Notes under the pieces: generated by a model
Seen by the model: the letters and a program-made list of their open reading frames with translations, nothing else
What the model was told of the DNA's origin: nothing
Database searches by the model: none
Made by a program: the position numbers and the translations under genes
Assembly: GCA_040756055.1 (NCBI GenBank)
Contig: JBFLZR010000004.1
Coordinates: forward strand, 186,001 to 250,000
Direction: 5' to 3'
Length of the DNA: 64,000 nucleotides
DNA from: Candidatus Zixiibacteriota bacterium
Lineage (GTDB): Bacteria > Zixibacteria > MSB-5A5 > GN15 > FEB-12
Shown: positions 1-7,990 of the stretch, piece after piece
Position numbering within the stretch: position 1 is the stretch's first letter
Layout of the letters: each line of letters opens with the position of its first letter

Positions 1-243
1 AAAACGTTCGTAGTGGCCTAGGTCGAGATCGGTCTCGGAGCCGTCGTCGGTGACGAAAACCTCGCCGTGCTGGAACGGGTTCATGGTGCCGGGATCAACG
101 TTGAGGTAAGGATCGCATTTGATGTTGGCTACCTTGAGACCTCGCTGCTTGAGCAACAGGCCGATAGATGATGCCGCTATTCCCTTTCCCAGGGATGAGA
201 CAACGCCTCCGGTTACGAATATATATTTAGTCTTTTTGGACAT
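1..243 (-). CDS. pyrG: CTP synthase, N-terminal part (cut by window edge)
   Basis: Makes CTP from UTP, ATP and glutamine in pyrimidine nucleotide synthesis (cytoplasm). Only the first 81 residues are inside the window. They begin [20 protein letters not shown] and contain the conserved P-loop-like synthetase segment [10 protein letters not shown]. They also contain the [14 protein letters not shown] segment and [10 protein letters not shown], which are diagnostic of the amidoligase domain. The ATG is at 243 and lies 3 nt after the kdsB stop codon, so the two genes form one minus-strand unit. The glutaminase half is outside the window. Confidence 0.95.
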   Translation of the reverse strand, partial: MSKKTKYIFVTGGVVSSLGKGIAASSIGLLLKQRGLKVANIKCDPYLNVDPGTMNPFQHGEVFVTDDGSETDLDLGHYERF

Positions 244-246
244 AAG

Positions 247-996
247 CTACCCTACTTTATAAATACGTCTTAATTTACTCAAATCATCCGGGCTGTCAAT
301 GGATACGGTCCTGGCTTTGGTTTTTATGACTCTGATTTTCGCGCCGTTTCCCAGTATTCGCAGTTGTTCGAGCGACTCGGCTTTTTCCAGAACCGTTCTT
401 TTCCATGAAGCGAATGTGCTGAGCGATTGCCGGCGGAACCCGTACACACCGATGTGCAGCAGAAACTTAAATTGTGAGAAGCGGTCTTTCTCGACACTGT
501 TTTGGAGAAAGGGTATGGGGAAACGAGAAAACCAGAGAGCATCGCCGGTCGAGTCGGTGACGACTTTAACTTTATTGGGGTCGAACAATTCGTTGTCATT
601 TTCTATCGGTCTGGCGAGTGTTGCGAACTGAATGCGCCTGTCGGTTCTCATCGCCTGCACGAGTTTTGTCAATGCGGCGGAGGTGAGACCGAAACTGTCG
701 GCCTGAATGTTGAGAATGATATCGCCGCCGAACTTTCGCGCTACCTCGGCCACGCGGTCCGAGCCGGTGCGATGTTTTTTCGAGGTCATGACGACCTCGG
801 CGCCGAAGTTTTCGGAAGCTTTTGCGATTTCTTTGCTGTCGGTGGCTATGACGAGGCGGTCGATAACCGACGCACGGGCTATTTCGCGATGGACGTAAAA
901 GAGCAGCGGTTGATCGTTGAAGGGGTAGATAACTTTGTTGGGAAAGCGCGTTGAGCCCATTCGAGCGGGAATCACGGCAAGCACATTCGTTGCCAT
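247..996 (-). CDS. kdsB: 3-deoxy-manno-octulosonate cytidylyltransferase (CMP-KDO synthetase)
   Basis: Activates KDO (or a related octulosonate) with CTP for the inner core of lipopolysaccharide, in the cytoplasm. About 249 aa, the usual family length. Visible motifs are IPARMGSTRFPNK (nucleotide-binding loop), ATDSKEI, MTSKKHRTGSDRVAEV and the C-terminal SIDSPDDL. The central segment normally written N-V-Q-G-D-E-P reads NIQADSFGL, so the metal-site Asp is kept but the following Glu-Pro are not. The start is ATG 996, with an in-frame GTG at 999. The ATG overlaps the stop of a small upstream ORF (TGATG), suggesting translational coupling. pyrG follows after 3 nt and supplies CTP, so the pairing is functional. 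A different octulosonate substrate cannot be excluded. Confidence 0.88.
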   Translation of the reverse strand: MATNVLAVIPARMGSTRFPNKVIYPFNDQPLLFYVHREIARASVIDRLVIATDSKEIAKASENFGAEVVMTSKKHRTGSDRVAEVARKFGGDIILNIQADSFGLTSAALTKLVQAMRTDRRIQFATLARPIENDNELFDPNKVKVVTDSTGDALWFSRFPIPFLQNSVEKDRFSQFKFLLHIGVYGFRRQSLSTFASWKRTVLEKAESLEQLRILGNGAKIRVIKTKARTVSIDSPDDLSKLRRIYKVG

Positions 997-1232
997 CACC
1001 CAATCACTTTCGGCCGCATAACCGAGTGGCTTCCCCGGTGAAGCACAGAGCTGTCAATCACCTGATCAATTACGGCGGACTCGCTCGTGGAATTGTTGTC
1101 AGATTGCGCCGTTTGCTCAAAATAATCTGTGGAGAATGATTGGTAATCGAAGAGTTCAGGGATTTCAGCCGGTGATAATTTGGGGCAAACAAGCCGTGCG
1201 AAACGCTCAACCTGTATATTTCCTCGTGGCAT
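996..1232 (-). CDS. possible small leaderless protein upstream of kdsB
   Basis: A 78-residue reading frame of no recognised family, rich in Ser and Asp in the middle and without signal peptide or membrane segment. What supports it is position. Its ATG (1232-1230) lies 5 nt after the -10 box of a near-consensus promoter, exactly where transcription should begin. Its stop codon overlaps the kdsB ATG as TGATG. It could be a real leaderless gene coupled to kdsB, a leader peptide, or chance. The protein itself gives no support. Confidence 0.3.
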   Translation of the reverse strand: MPRGNIQVERFARLVCPKLSPAEIPELFDYQSFSTDYFEQTAQSDNNSTSESAVIDQVIDSSVLHRGSHSVMRPKVIG

Positions 1233-1237
1233 AAGCC

Positions 1238-1266
1238 ATGATACGGGTTTCGCGCGAGGCTGTCAA
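1238..1266 (-). promoter_or_regulatory. sigma-70-type promoter for kdsB-pyrG
   Basis: On the minus strand TTGACA (1266-1261), 17 nt, TATCAT (1243-1238). The predicted start of transcription falls on or next to the ATG at 1232, giving either a leaderless small ORF or a leader of about 230 nt before kdsB. The rest of 1000-1438 shows no other convincing feature. Confidence 0.5.
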
Positions 1267-1438
1267 GACATAAACTTTGGATTGTATCTGTATATAAGGC
1301 AATAGAATAGGTACGGAAGTTGATTTTTTCAATCGAAGTCTTTCCATTTACGTAAGAATGTATTATATTAAGTCGCATTCATGAACCTCGAGAATATTTA
1401 ACCGTATAATTCGTAAATTCTTAGGGAAGAGTAAGGTC

Positions 1439-1807
1439 ATGAGTAAAAAAGTAATAATTGCAGCCAACAATATGATCTTTACTTCTAAGATAATGTCCAT
1501 CCTTGACGGAATGGAGGCGGAAGGTATCAAGGCAATCCGCTCCGATGAGATCTTTACGAAGGCCCAGGAACTTGTACCGGATTTGATTATAATTGATTTG
1601 AACCTTAATGGTATTGAAGCTCCCTCACTGATTAACAAACTTCGTTCGTACGGCGCCACCCAAGCAATTCCCATTGTCTGTTATTCTCCGCACGTTTTGA
1701 AGGACCAGATGAAGGCCGCCAAGACCGCCGGGGCGACCGAAGTGTTGCCCAATTCCAGGATGACCTCCAGGATGGGTCAGATTCTCGGGAAGTATATACA
1801 CAATTGA
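1439..1807 (+). CDS. degenerate receiver-domain (response-regulator-like) protein
   Basis: A stand-alone 122-aa protein with the layout of a CheY-like receiver. It has a first beta strand KVIIAAN, a phosphoacceptor-like Asp53 in PDLIIIDLN, IPIVCYSP in place of strand 4, and a final helix. The acidic pair that binds Mg2+ after strand 1 is replaced (A-A-N-N at residues 8-11). The conserved Lys in strand 5 is not in its usual K-P setting (ATEVLPNSRM). Normal phosphorylation is therefore doubtful and it may work as a pseudo-receiver or adaptor. A GGGAAGA ribosome-binding site precedes ATG 1439. It is monocistronic with its own terminator. The partner is unknown. Confidence 0.75.
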   Translation: MSKKVIIAANNMIFTSKIMSILDGMEAEGIKAIRSDEIFTKAQELVPDLIIIDLNLNGIEAPSLINKLRSYGATQAIPIVCYSPHVLKDQMKAAKTAGATEVLPNSRMTSRMGQILGKYIHN

Positions 1808-1830
1808 ACAAGCATAAATGAGCTTTAGAT

Positions 1831-1863
1831 AAAAGCGAACTGCCGGGCGGTTCGCTTTTTTTT
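1831..1863 (+). terminator. rho-independent terminator
   Basis: Stem AAAGCGAAC / GTTCGCTTT around a GC loop, followed by an unbroken run of T. It ends the receiver-like gene and faces the convergent glycosyltransferase gene. Confidence 0.85.
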
Positions 1864-1882
1864 GGTCAGGTTTCGGGCAGCG

Positions 1883-3400
1883 CTATCGTCTGTAAGCAGG
1901 CCGGTAGGCCCAGACTTCATTGGTGCGATTGTGTTTTGGATTCAGCAGGTGAAGGATATAGTCGATTGTCGAGGGACCGACATGGAAGGCCGGCTCTATC
2001 GGTCCCAGGTGCGCCGATAGTGAATCCACGTAACGCGGGAGCGCTTCTTTATCGAGTGGATAAAGCAGCAAGTAATCGTAGCGAATCGTATCTCCCGCCG
2101 GCAATCGTTGTCCAAGCTGATCCCAAGCGTAAACATACTGCCTGTCGATAGTCCGGTATCCGCCGTACAGGAGGGGGAAATTGGTGTATTTGTCGGGCGA
2201 GAAAAAAAGCACCATCGGGACGCCATCGAATCTTCTCTCAATCTCCGCCAGCGGTTCGCACAGCCCCTTGTGGCCATAGTTGAGGGTGAACGGCGTCAGG
2301 AGTGCGAAGTTCACTATAACAGTAAAGCCGGCAAGAACCCGCCAGAGTATTTTTCTGCTGAAGGGGAATCCGTTCACCATTTTTTGTCGCTGCAAGACAA
2401 GGACAAAGATAATCACGACGGCCGGAAGGACAGGGATCATAAATCGTTCCTGCTTGTTGGCAAGCAGGGAGTGGATTAGTATAAACGAAAGGGTACTGAC
2501 AGTCAGCATCAGATGGTCTTGCCAGAATCGTTTCCGGGCCACAAGATAGAGGAGCACCACAGAGATTGGCGGGATAAAATATCCCGCTATGACGGCAAGA
2601 TAGATGAAAAGATGGCCGGTCAGGGGTGGTCGCTCAGTGAGACCCTGGTGGACGTGGTTGATTGTTGTCCCCATGAATTTTCCGACCATAATCCAATCCG
2701 TCAGGCCGGCTATCAGCAGCATGGTCAGAAGTGACAGGGTGAAATACAAGGCCGGCTTCACTTTTCGATACTCATACAGCAGTACAAACGGAACTATCCA
2801 GAAGGCGAAAATCAGTTGAAAGCGAAACATCCAGGCCAGTCCGCAGGTTACGGCTGACCAGATGAGCCATCGCGACCGGCGGTCGGCTCGATAGCGATAA
2901 TAGAAATATATAGCCAGCGCCCAGAGCGAGCCACCGAACATTTCAATCAGATTTCTCACGGCCAGAAAGGGCATGGCGAAATGGACTGCCATAACCAGCC
3001 CTGCCAGCGTCGCCCAATTTCTTGATCGGGTAGCCCCTTCCACCGTCCTGTAAACGGCGACAACGCCAATCAACGAAAAAAGGGCGTGAGTGAACCTGAC
3101 GCCGTACATGATTTTGTCCAGTGACTCAAACCCCATCCAAAACAGGATTTTCATGTTCAGCCAGAGCATCACCGTATATAGTGGGAAGCGCGAGATTTTC
3201 CAGGCCGGGGCGCCTTTCCAGTTCATGTAACCATCGGGCCCCCAGAAGCCATCCTGAAGCCACCGGTAGGCGACAGTTACGGTCTGGAAGTGGTCATCGG
3301 AAGCCATATATCCCTTGGAGAAGATCACCGCCAGTAGCCTGAAAGCGATTGCCGCGGATAATACTGTAGCCAGGGGGTGTTTTCGGATGAACTCTTTCAC
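1883..3400 (-). CDS. integral-membrane glycosyltransferase (Alg9/GPI-mannosyltransferase-like, GT-C)
   Basis: Likely transfers a sugar from a lipid-linked donor at the inner membrane. The protein has about ten hydrophobic segments. Its first extracytoplasmic loop contains GYMASDDHFQTVTVAYRW, which resembles the D-E/D-D...Q motif of GT-C enzymes of the Alg9/PIG-B family, and is followed by the typical RFPLYTVMLWLNMKI. The C-terminal part is a soluble domain. The reading frame is open to 3670, but I prefer GTG 3400, with AAGG five nt upstream, because the longer form would overlap the divergent gene and its N-terminus looks non-coding. The substrate cannot be told from the sequence. Confidence 0.75.
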   Translation of the reverse strand: MKEFIRKHPLATVLSAAIAFRLLAVIFSKGYMASDDHFQTVTVAYRWLQDGFWGPDGYMNWKGAPAWKISRFPLYTVMLWLNMKILFWMGFESLDKIMYGVRFTHALFSLIGVVAVYRTVEGATRSRNWATLAGLVMAVHFAMPFLAVRNLIEMFGGSLWALAIYFYYRYRADRRSRWLIWSAVTCGLAWMFRFQLIFAFWIVPFVLLYEYRKVKPALYFTLSLLTMLLIAGLTDWIMVGKFMGTTINHVHQGLTERPPLTGHLFIYLAVIAGYFIPPISVVLLYLVARKRFWQDHLMLTVSTLSFILIHSLLANKQERFMIPVLPAVVIIFVLVLQRQKMVNGFPFSRKILWRVLAGFTVIVNFALLTPFTLNYGHKGLCEPLAEIERRFDGVPMVLFFSPDKYTNFPLLYGGYRTIDRQYVYAWDQLGQRLPAGDTIRYDYLLLYPLDKEALPRYVDSLSAHLGPIEPAFHVGPSTIDYILHLLNPKHNRTNEVWAYRPAYRR

Positions 3401-3420
3401 CTGAGCCTTAACCTTTATAT

Positions 3421-3449
3421 TGCCAGCGGGATACGGTATCGATAATATC
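3421..3449 (+). promoter_or_regulatory. candidate promoter for the aspartyl protease gene
   Basis: TTGCCA, 17 nt, TAATAT. It would start a transcript near 3456 with a leader of about 84 nt. Confidence 0.4.
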
Positions 3450-3539
3450 CTTTTAGCAAGGCCGGGTATTGGTCGATAATGATAGTGGTGAATTAACAGC
3501 AGTTGGTGTTGAGATGCCACTAAAAAACCGGGAGGCAGA

Positions 3540-5102
3540 ATGAAAAGACTCTCATATACAGTTTCAGCGATTATTGTTATGACAGCATTGACCCCGCTGA
3601 AGGCGGTCGAGCTTAGCGAGTTGTTGATACAGTCGGCAGGAGGTGAGGCGGCGCTCGAGACTCTTCGCAACCTTCAGGCATGGGAGGTTCACGGCCGGGC
3701 GATGCTCAATGGCCAACAGGCCACGTTTGTTCAGTATTTTGTTCGTCCGAACAGGCAATACACGGAGCTTACCTTCCCGGAATTCAGCGTTGTTCAGGCG
3801 TTTGACGGTGAGGTAGCCTGGCAGACCGACCTGAACGGCCGGGTGTCGGAGCTTGAGGGGTACGCCCGCAAAGAAATCGTGGAAAATGTCTATCTCGAGT
3901 CGTTTGAGTATTTGTTCAGCGACAGTCTCGCTCGGATAGCCACTTATATCGGCCTTGAGGAGCAAGGTGGCGAAGTCAGGCATAAAGTCGCTTTTTACCC
4001 TCTTGGCTCGGATACCCTATATGCCTTCTTTGACACTCTCACGGGGCTTAGAGAGGTGGTCATATCCAACGCGGATCAACTGCAATCGTACACGTATCTC
4101 GACGATTACCGTGATGTTTCTGGGTTGATGGTTCCGCATCACACCTGGAACGAGGTTCCCGAGGCTCTGGCGAAGATGGAGTTTTGGGTTGACACTTTTC
4201 TAATCAATTCTCCCGTGGATTCGAGCATATTCTCGAAGCCCGAGCAGACTGTCATTGATTTCAGTTTCCCGGCGGGGGTTGCCGAAGTAACGTTGCCGAT
4301 CAAATATGAGGACGGCCACATTCGGATTCCGGTCACGATAAACGGCAAAAAGAAAGTCTGGATGCTGCTTGACACCGGGTCATCATCGAATGTCTTCAAC
4401 AGCGGCGCGATTGCCGACCTGGGACTGCCCGAGGTGGGTACCATGAGTGCTCTCGGATTGGGCGGCGCCGAGCAGGTCAAGCTGGTGCGGACGGATTCAG
4501 TGCAAATTGGAGAACTGGTGTTGTATAATCAAATAGGCGGAAGCATGGATTTGAGCAAAGCCTTTTCATCGAGCGGCGGTGAGGTTTTCGGCGGTGTACT
4601 CGGCCAGGATTTCTGGTCGCGCTTCACGATACTGGTCGATTACGCTCGATCGAAGATTACGGTTTACAGCCCGGGCTCGGTCAATCCGCCGTCCGGAGGG
4701 ATATCGGTGCCGTTTTACAGGACAATGCTGATACCCACGGTGGGATGTTCTGTCGATGGTGTGGCCGGGGATTTTATCGTGGACATTGGGAATCCTTCCG
4801 GAGTGTTGCTTAACAAGTACTTCGTGGAGCAAAATCAACTTGAAGATAAACTTTCGCTGAGTCTGTACGCTCGCCGGGCCTTTGGCGGGGTTGGCGGGAT
4901 GGTTACTGGGCGCAACGCGTATACGAGTATTTTCAGGATTGGCGATATAGAATTGCGCTCGCTTCTGGTTTTCCTGCCGGATACGGCGGTTGGAATGATG
5001 GCCTCCCGGGAAATCGCGGGAAACATCGGGAATCGGGTTCTTGAAAAATTCCGGGTGTTGTTTGACTACGAGAACAGTCGGCTGGTTTTTTACCGGTACT
5101 GA
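3540..5102 (+). CDS. secreted retropepsin-like aspartyl protease
   Basis: A 520-aa protein with a Sec signal peptide (MKRLSYTVSAIIVMTALTPL). It has an N-terminal beta-rich region of about 230 residues resembling outer-membrane lipoprotein-sensor folds, and a C-terminal aspartyl-protease-like half. The first active-site motif is LLDTGSSSNVF (Asp278). A second, diverged copy is FIVDIGNPSG (Asp415). Each is followed by the hydrophobic-Gly strand expected of the fold, so the two halves could form a single-chain, pepsin-like active site. A GGGAGG ribosome-binding site precedes ATG 3540. It stands alone before the glycolytic operon. Substrate unknown; a non-proteolytic sensor role is possible because the second motif is D-I-G rather than D-T/S-G. 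Confidence 0.75.
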   Translation: MKRLSYTVSAIIVMTALTPLKAVELSELLIQSAGGEAALETLRNLQAWEVHGRAMLNGQQATFVQYFVRPNRQYTELTFPEFSVVQAFDGEVAWQTDLNGRVSELEGYARKEIVENVYLESFEYLFSDSLARIATYIGLEEQGGEVRHKVAFYPLGSDTLYAFFDTLTGLREVVISNADQLQSYTYLDDYRDVSGLMVPHHTWNEVPEALAKMEFWVDTFLINSPVDSSIFSKPEQTVIDFSFPAGVAEVTLPIKYEDGHIRIPVTINGKKKVWMLLDTGSSSNVFNSGAIADLGLPEVGTMSALGLGGAEQVKLVRTDSVQIGELVLYNQIGGSMDLSKAFSSSGGEVFGGVLGQDFWSRFTILVDYARSKITVYSPGSVNPPSGGISVPFYRTMLIPTVGCSVDGVAGDFIVDIGNPSGVLLNKYFVEQNQLEDKLSLSLYARRAFGGVGGMVTGRNAYTSIFRIGDIELRSLLVFLPDTAVGMMASREIAGNIGNRVLEKFRVLFDYENSRLVFYRY

Positions 5103-5175
5103 AAGGTCAAACTCTATTGAACCTAAGAGAGTTAGTCCCTGTTATTACAGATAACATCGGGATAATAGGTTGACT

Positions 5176-5204
5176 TTGACAAATCAGCAATTATATCTTC
5201 TAAT
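5176..5204 (+). promoter_or_regulatory. candidate promoter of the glycolytic operon
   Basis: TTGACA (5176-5181), 17 nt, TCTAAT (5199-5204). An overlapping alternative is TTGACT at 5170 with TATCTT at 5194. Either would begin transcription shortly before the phosphofructokinase gene. Confidence 0.35.
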
Positions 5205-5233
5205 AAGTTATTCAACGGGAGATGATTAAGAAT

Positions 5234-6277
5234 ATGAATGTGGGTGTTTTGACCGGCGGCGGCGACTGCCCCGGATTGAATGCGGTTATCAGGGCTATTG
5301 TCTACAAGGGGATTAAGCAGTACAACTACAATATCACGGGGATTTATGAGGGTTGGCGAGGCCTGCTGGAGGGAGGCCCGATTGCCCCGATCACGCTGGA
5401 GGATGTGCACGGCATTCTCGATGAGGGCGGCACGATTCTCAAGACCTCGCGGACCAACCCCTTCAAGCATCGCAAGGGTATAGAATTAGTCAAGAAGACG
5501 ATCAAGAAATACAAAATCGACGTGGTAATTGCCATTGGCGGCGAAGATACGCTCGGTGTGGCCGCGAAGCTTCACAAAGAAGGCGTCAAAGTCATCGGCG
5601 TGCCGAAGACAATCGACAATGATGTCAGCGGAACCGACCAGACTTTTGGTTTCGACACAGCAGTGAATATTGCCACCGAGGCGATTGATCGTCTTCGTTC
5701 GACCGCCGAGGCGCACAACCGCGTTTTCCTGGTCGAAGTTATGGGTCGTCACGCCGGTTGGATTGCGCTGCACTCCGGAATCGCGGGTGGAGCTCACATG
5801 ATTCTGGTCCCGGAGTATCCGATCGATGTTGATAGTCTGGTGAGCGCCATTGTCAAAAGGCACGCTCGTGGAGAAGAGTCTTCGATGATAGTGGTGGCGG
5901 AGGGCGCGCGGCTGAAGAAGGATTCGGGAGAGTCGGGTTTTATTCTTCAGGAACCGGAAAAGGATGAATTCGGGCACGTGCGTCTTGGGGGTATCGCCTA
6001 TATCCTGGCCAAGATAATTGAGGCCAAGACCGGTTTTGAGTGTCGCAATGCTATCCTGGGACATATCCAGCGTGGCGGTAAACCGACCGCATACGACCGG
6101 GTGCTTTCCACCAGATATGGCATTCACGCCATCGACCTTGTTGCCAAAGGAAAGTTTGGAAACATGGTAGCTTTGCGCGGTACCAAGATTATCGGGACAC
6201 CGTTGGTTGACGCGATGAAAAAGATAAAGACGATTGACAAAGAATATTACGAGATAGCGGAGGTGTTTTTTGGTTAA
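5234..6277 (+). CDS. pfp: phosphofructokinase, predicted pyrophosphate-dependent
   Basis: Phosphorylates fructose 6-phosphate to fructose 1,6-bisphosphate in glycolysis; with PPi as donor the step is reversible. The fold is clear from VGVLTGGGDCPGLNAVIRA, TIDND, EVMGRHAGW and HIQRGGKPTAYDR. Donor choice is read from two places. The GGDG of ATP enzymes is GGEDT here, with Asp where ATP enzymes have Gly. PGTIDND is PKTIDND, with a Lys that is known to mark PPi-dependent members. About 347 aa, as in short group III PPi enzymes. GGGAG at 5217-5221 abuts an ATG at 5222, so I chose ATG 5234, which gives the usual N-terminus. First gene of the glycolytic operon. Confidence 0.88.
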   Translation: MNVGVLTGGGDCPGLNAVIRAIVYKGIKQYNYNITGIYEGWRGLLEGGPIAPITLEDVHGILDEGGTILKTSRTNPFKHRKGIELVKKTIKKYKIDVVIAIGGEDTLGVAAKLHKEGVKVIGVPKTIDNDVSGTDQTFGFDTAVNIATEAIDRLRSTAEAHNRVFLVEVMGRHAGWIALHSGIAGGAHMILVPEYPIDVDSLVSAIVKRHARGEESSMIVVAEGARLKKDSGESGFILQEPEKDEFGHVRLGGIAYILAKIIEAKTGFECRNAILGHIQRGGKPTAYDRVLSTRYGIHAIDLVAKGKFGNMVALRGTKIIGTPLVDAMKKIKTIDKEYYEIAEVFFG

Positions 6278-6959
6278 GCATCTGCTGGTTGTTACCACTT
6301 TGTTGCTGTTAGCGGCGAGTGCGGCCTTCGCTCAGGAGTCTGAAGATGAAGCTGTTCCTTCTCTGGCCGGTAAACATCAGGCCGGAGCGCGCCTGGGGGC
6401 GTGGATCAGTTCCGGTGAGGATATCCCCTCTTATCTCGAGGATACCGTCAACCTGGTCATTTTGGAGACCGACATTAAGAGCGGCGCCTTTTACGCCGAA
6501 CTTTTTTACGCGTACAGTATACTCCCACAAGCGTTGATTGAGCTCTCGCTTGGCATCGTCAACCGCGGGAGTGTCAACATTCAGGTCGGGTCGCAGCAGG
6601 ATTTAGGTAATTTGATAGTCTACCCCATCCTGCTTCAGTTGAAATATTACCCACTGGCTTCGAAGGGCGTCAAATTCCAGCCGTATATCAGTGGTGGCGG
6701 TGGCATTTATCATGGTCGGCAGGACGTACAGTTTACCACCAGCAGTCTTTACTACTATGACCTCTACGAGGACACCGAAACCGATATCAATTACGCGCTG
6801 GGAGGTGGTCTGGACTGGCTGATCAACGACAAACTGGCTTTTGAAATGAACTTCAAGTACATGCCCATAGATTTTTCCAATTCACTTGTCACGGCGCGCG
6901 ACTACAAGGCGACGGTCGTGACGGTGGGTGTAAAATATCTCTACGGCGGTAAAAAATAA
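6270..6959 (+). CDS. outer-membrane beta-barrel protein (OmpA/OmpW-like size)
   Basis: A 229-aa protein with signal peptide (VKHLLVVTTLLLLAASAAFA). Alternating amphipathic strands follow, with aromatic girdle residues (YAELFYAYSI, LQLKYYPL, FQPYISGGGGIYHG) and a last strand VVTVGVKYLYGG, typical of small 8-stranded barrels of Gram-negative outer membranes. It uses a TTG start at 6270 placed 6 nt after GGAGG. It overlaps the end of the phosphofructokinase gene by 8 nt, so it is translated as part of the glycolytic operon. Why an outer-membrane protein sits there is unknown. Confidence 0.75.
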   Translation: MVKHLLVVTTLLLLAASAAFAQESEDEAVPSLAGKHQAGARLGAWISSGEDIPSYLEDTVNLVILETDIKSGAFYAELFYAYSILPQALIELSLGIVNRGSVNIQVGSQQDLGNLIVYPILLQLKYYPLASKGVKFQPYISGGGGIYHGRQDVQFTTSSLYYYDLYEDTETDINYALGGGLDWLINDKLAFEMNFKYMPIDFSNSLVTARDYKATVVTVGVKYLYGGKK

Positions 6960-6983
6960 TCTCAAAACCTATCGGAGGGTTTG

Positions 6984-7967
6984 ATGAAAGTTGGAATCAA
7001 TGGATTTGGTCGCATCGGACGCCTGGTATTCAAGGCTGCCCGCAACACTGACATCGAAGTAGTCGGTATCAACGACATCACCAACGCCAAGACGCTGGCG
7101 CATCTTCTGAAGTACGACTCGATCCACGGACGTTATCCGGGGAAAGTAACATCTACCGACAATTCGATTGTAGTCGACGGCAGGGAAATTCCGATCACCG
7201 CCGAGCGGGATCCTTCCAAGCTTCCGTGGAAATCGCTCGGAGTGGATATAGTGCTGGAGTGCACGGGTATCTTCAAAACCAAGGAAGACGCTATGGCGCA
7301 CATCAAGGCCGGCGCGAAGAAGGTTCTCATTTCGGCTCCCGCCAAAAAGCACGATGGTACTTTCATACCGGGGATCAACTGCAAGCAGTACGATAAGAGT
7401 AAGCATGAGGTTATTTCCATAGGATCTTGCACGACCAACTGCCTGGCGCCGATGGCGAAGGTGCTGAAGGATAACTTCGGTATCGAAAAAGGTTTTATGA
7501 CGACTATCCACTCGTATACGGCCGATCAGAGGCTCATGGATGCTCCGCACTCGGATCTCAGGCGCGCCCGCTGCGCGGCGTTGTCGATGGTTCCCACCAC
7601 GACGGGAGCGGCGAAGGCGATATCGGAGGTCATTCCAGAATTGAAGGGCAAGATGGATGGCATAGCGATACGCGTGCCTACCTCGGATGTCTCCATGGTC
7701 GACCTGGCGGTTATACTGGAGAAGGAAGCCTCGGTGGAAGAAATCAATGCCGCCATGAAGAAGGCCGCCGAGGGCCCGCTGGCGAAGGCGCTGGAGTATT
7801 GCGTGGATCCGATCGTATCGATCGACGTAGTCGGCAACCCGCACGGCTGCGTGTTCGATTCCGCTCTCACGGCGACCCACGGCAACATGATCAAGGTATT
7901 CGGCTGGTATGACAACGAGTGGGGATTCTCCAACCGGATGATCGACATGATCAAGATAATGTTATAA
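6984..7967 (+). CDS. gap: glyceraldehyde-3-phosphate dehydrogenase
   Basis: Oxidises glyceraldehyde 3-phosphate to 1,3-bisphosphoglycerate with NAD+. About 327 aa. It shows the dinucleotide-binding [15 protein letters not shown], the active-site [12 protein letters not shown] with catalytic Cys, the substrate-site [11 protein letters not shown], the RRARCA loop and the C-terminal [15 protein letters not shown] 6984 follows GGAGG by 5 nt; a TTG directly upstream (6981) is less likely. It lies between the outer-membrane protein gene and pgk in the glycolytic operon. Confidence 0.97.
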   Translation: MKVGINGFGRIGRLVFKAARNTDIEVVGINDITNAKTLAHLLKYDSIHGRYPGKVTSTDNSIVVDGREIPITAERDPSKLPWKSLGVDIVLECTGIFKTKEDAMAHIKAGAKKVLISAPAKKHDGTFIPGINCKQYDKSKHEVISIGSCTTNCLAPMAKVLKDNFGIEKGFMTTIHSYTADQRLMDAPHSDLRRARCAALSMVPTTTGAAKAISEVIPELKGKMDGIAIRVPTSDVSMVDLAVILEKEASVEEINAAMKKAAEGPLAKALEYCVDPIVSIDVVGNPHGCVFDSALTATHGNMIKVFGWYDNEWGFSNRMIDMIKIML

Positions 7968-7990
7968 GTGACAGGAGCTCAGCGATCGTA

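Noticed and set aside
1070-1378. 102-codon minus frame upstream of the receiver-like gene
   Set aside because: No ribosome-binding site, and it overlaps the promoter at 1238-1266; its translation resembles no protein.
6969-7880. 303-codon minus frame opposite gap
   Set aside because: Arg/His-rich translation without any motif; gap on the plus strand is unambiguous.
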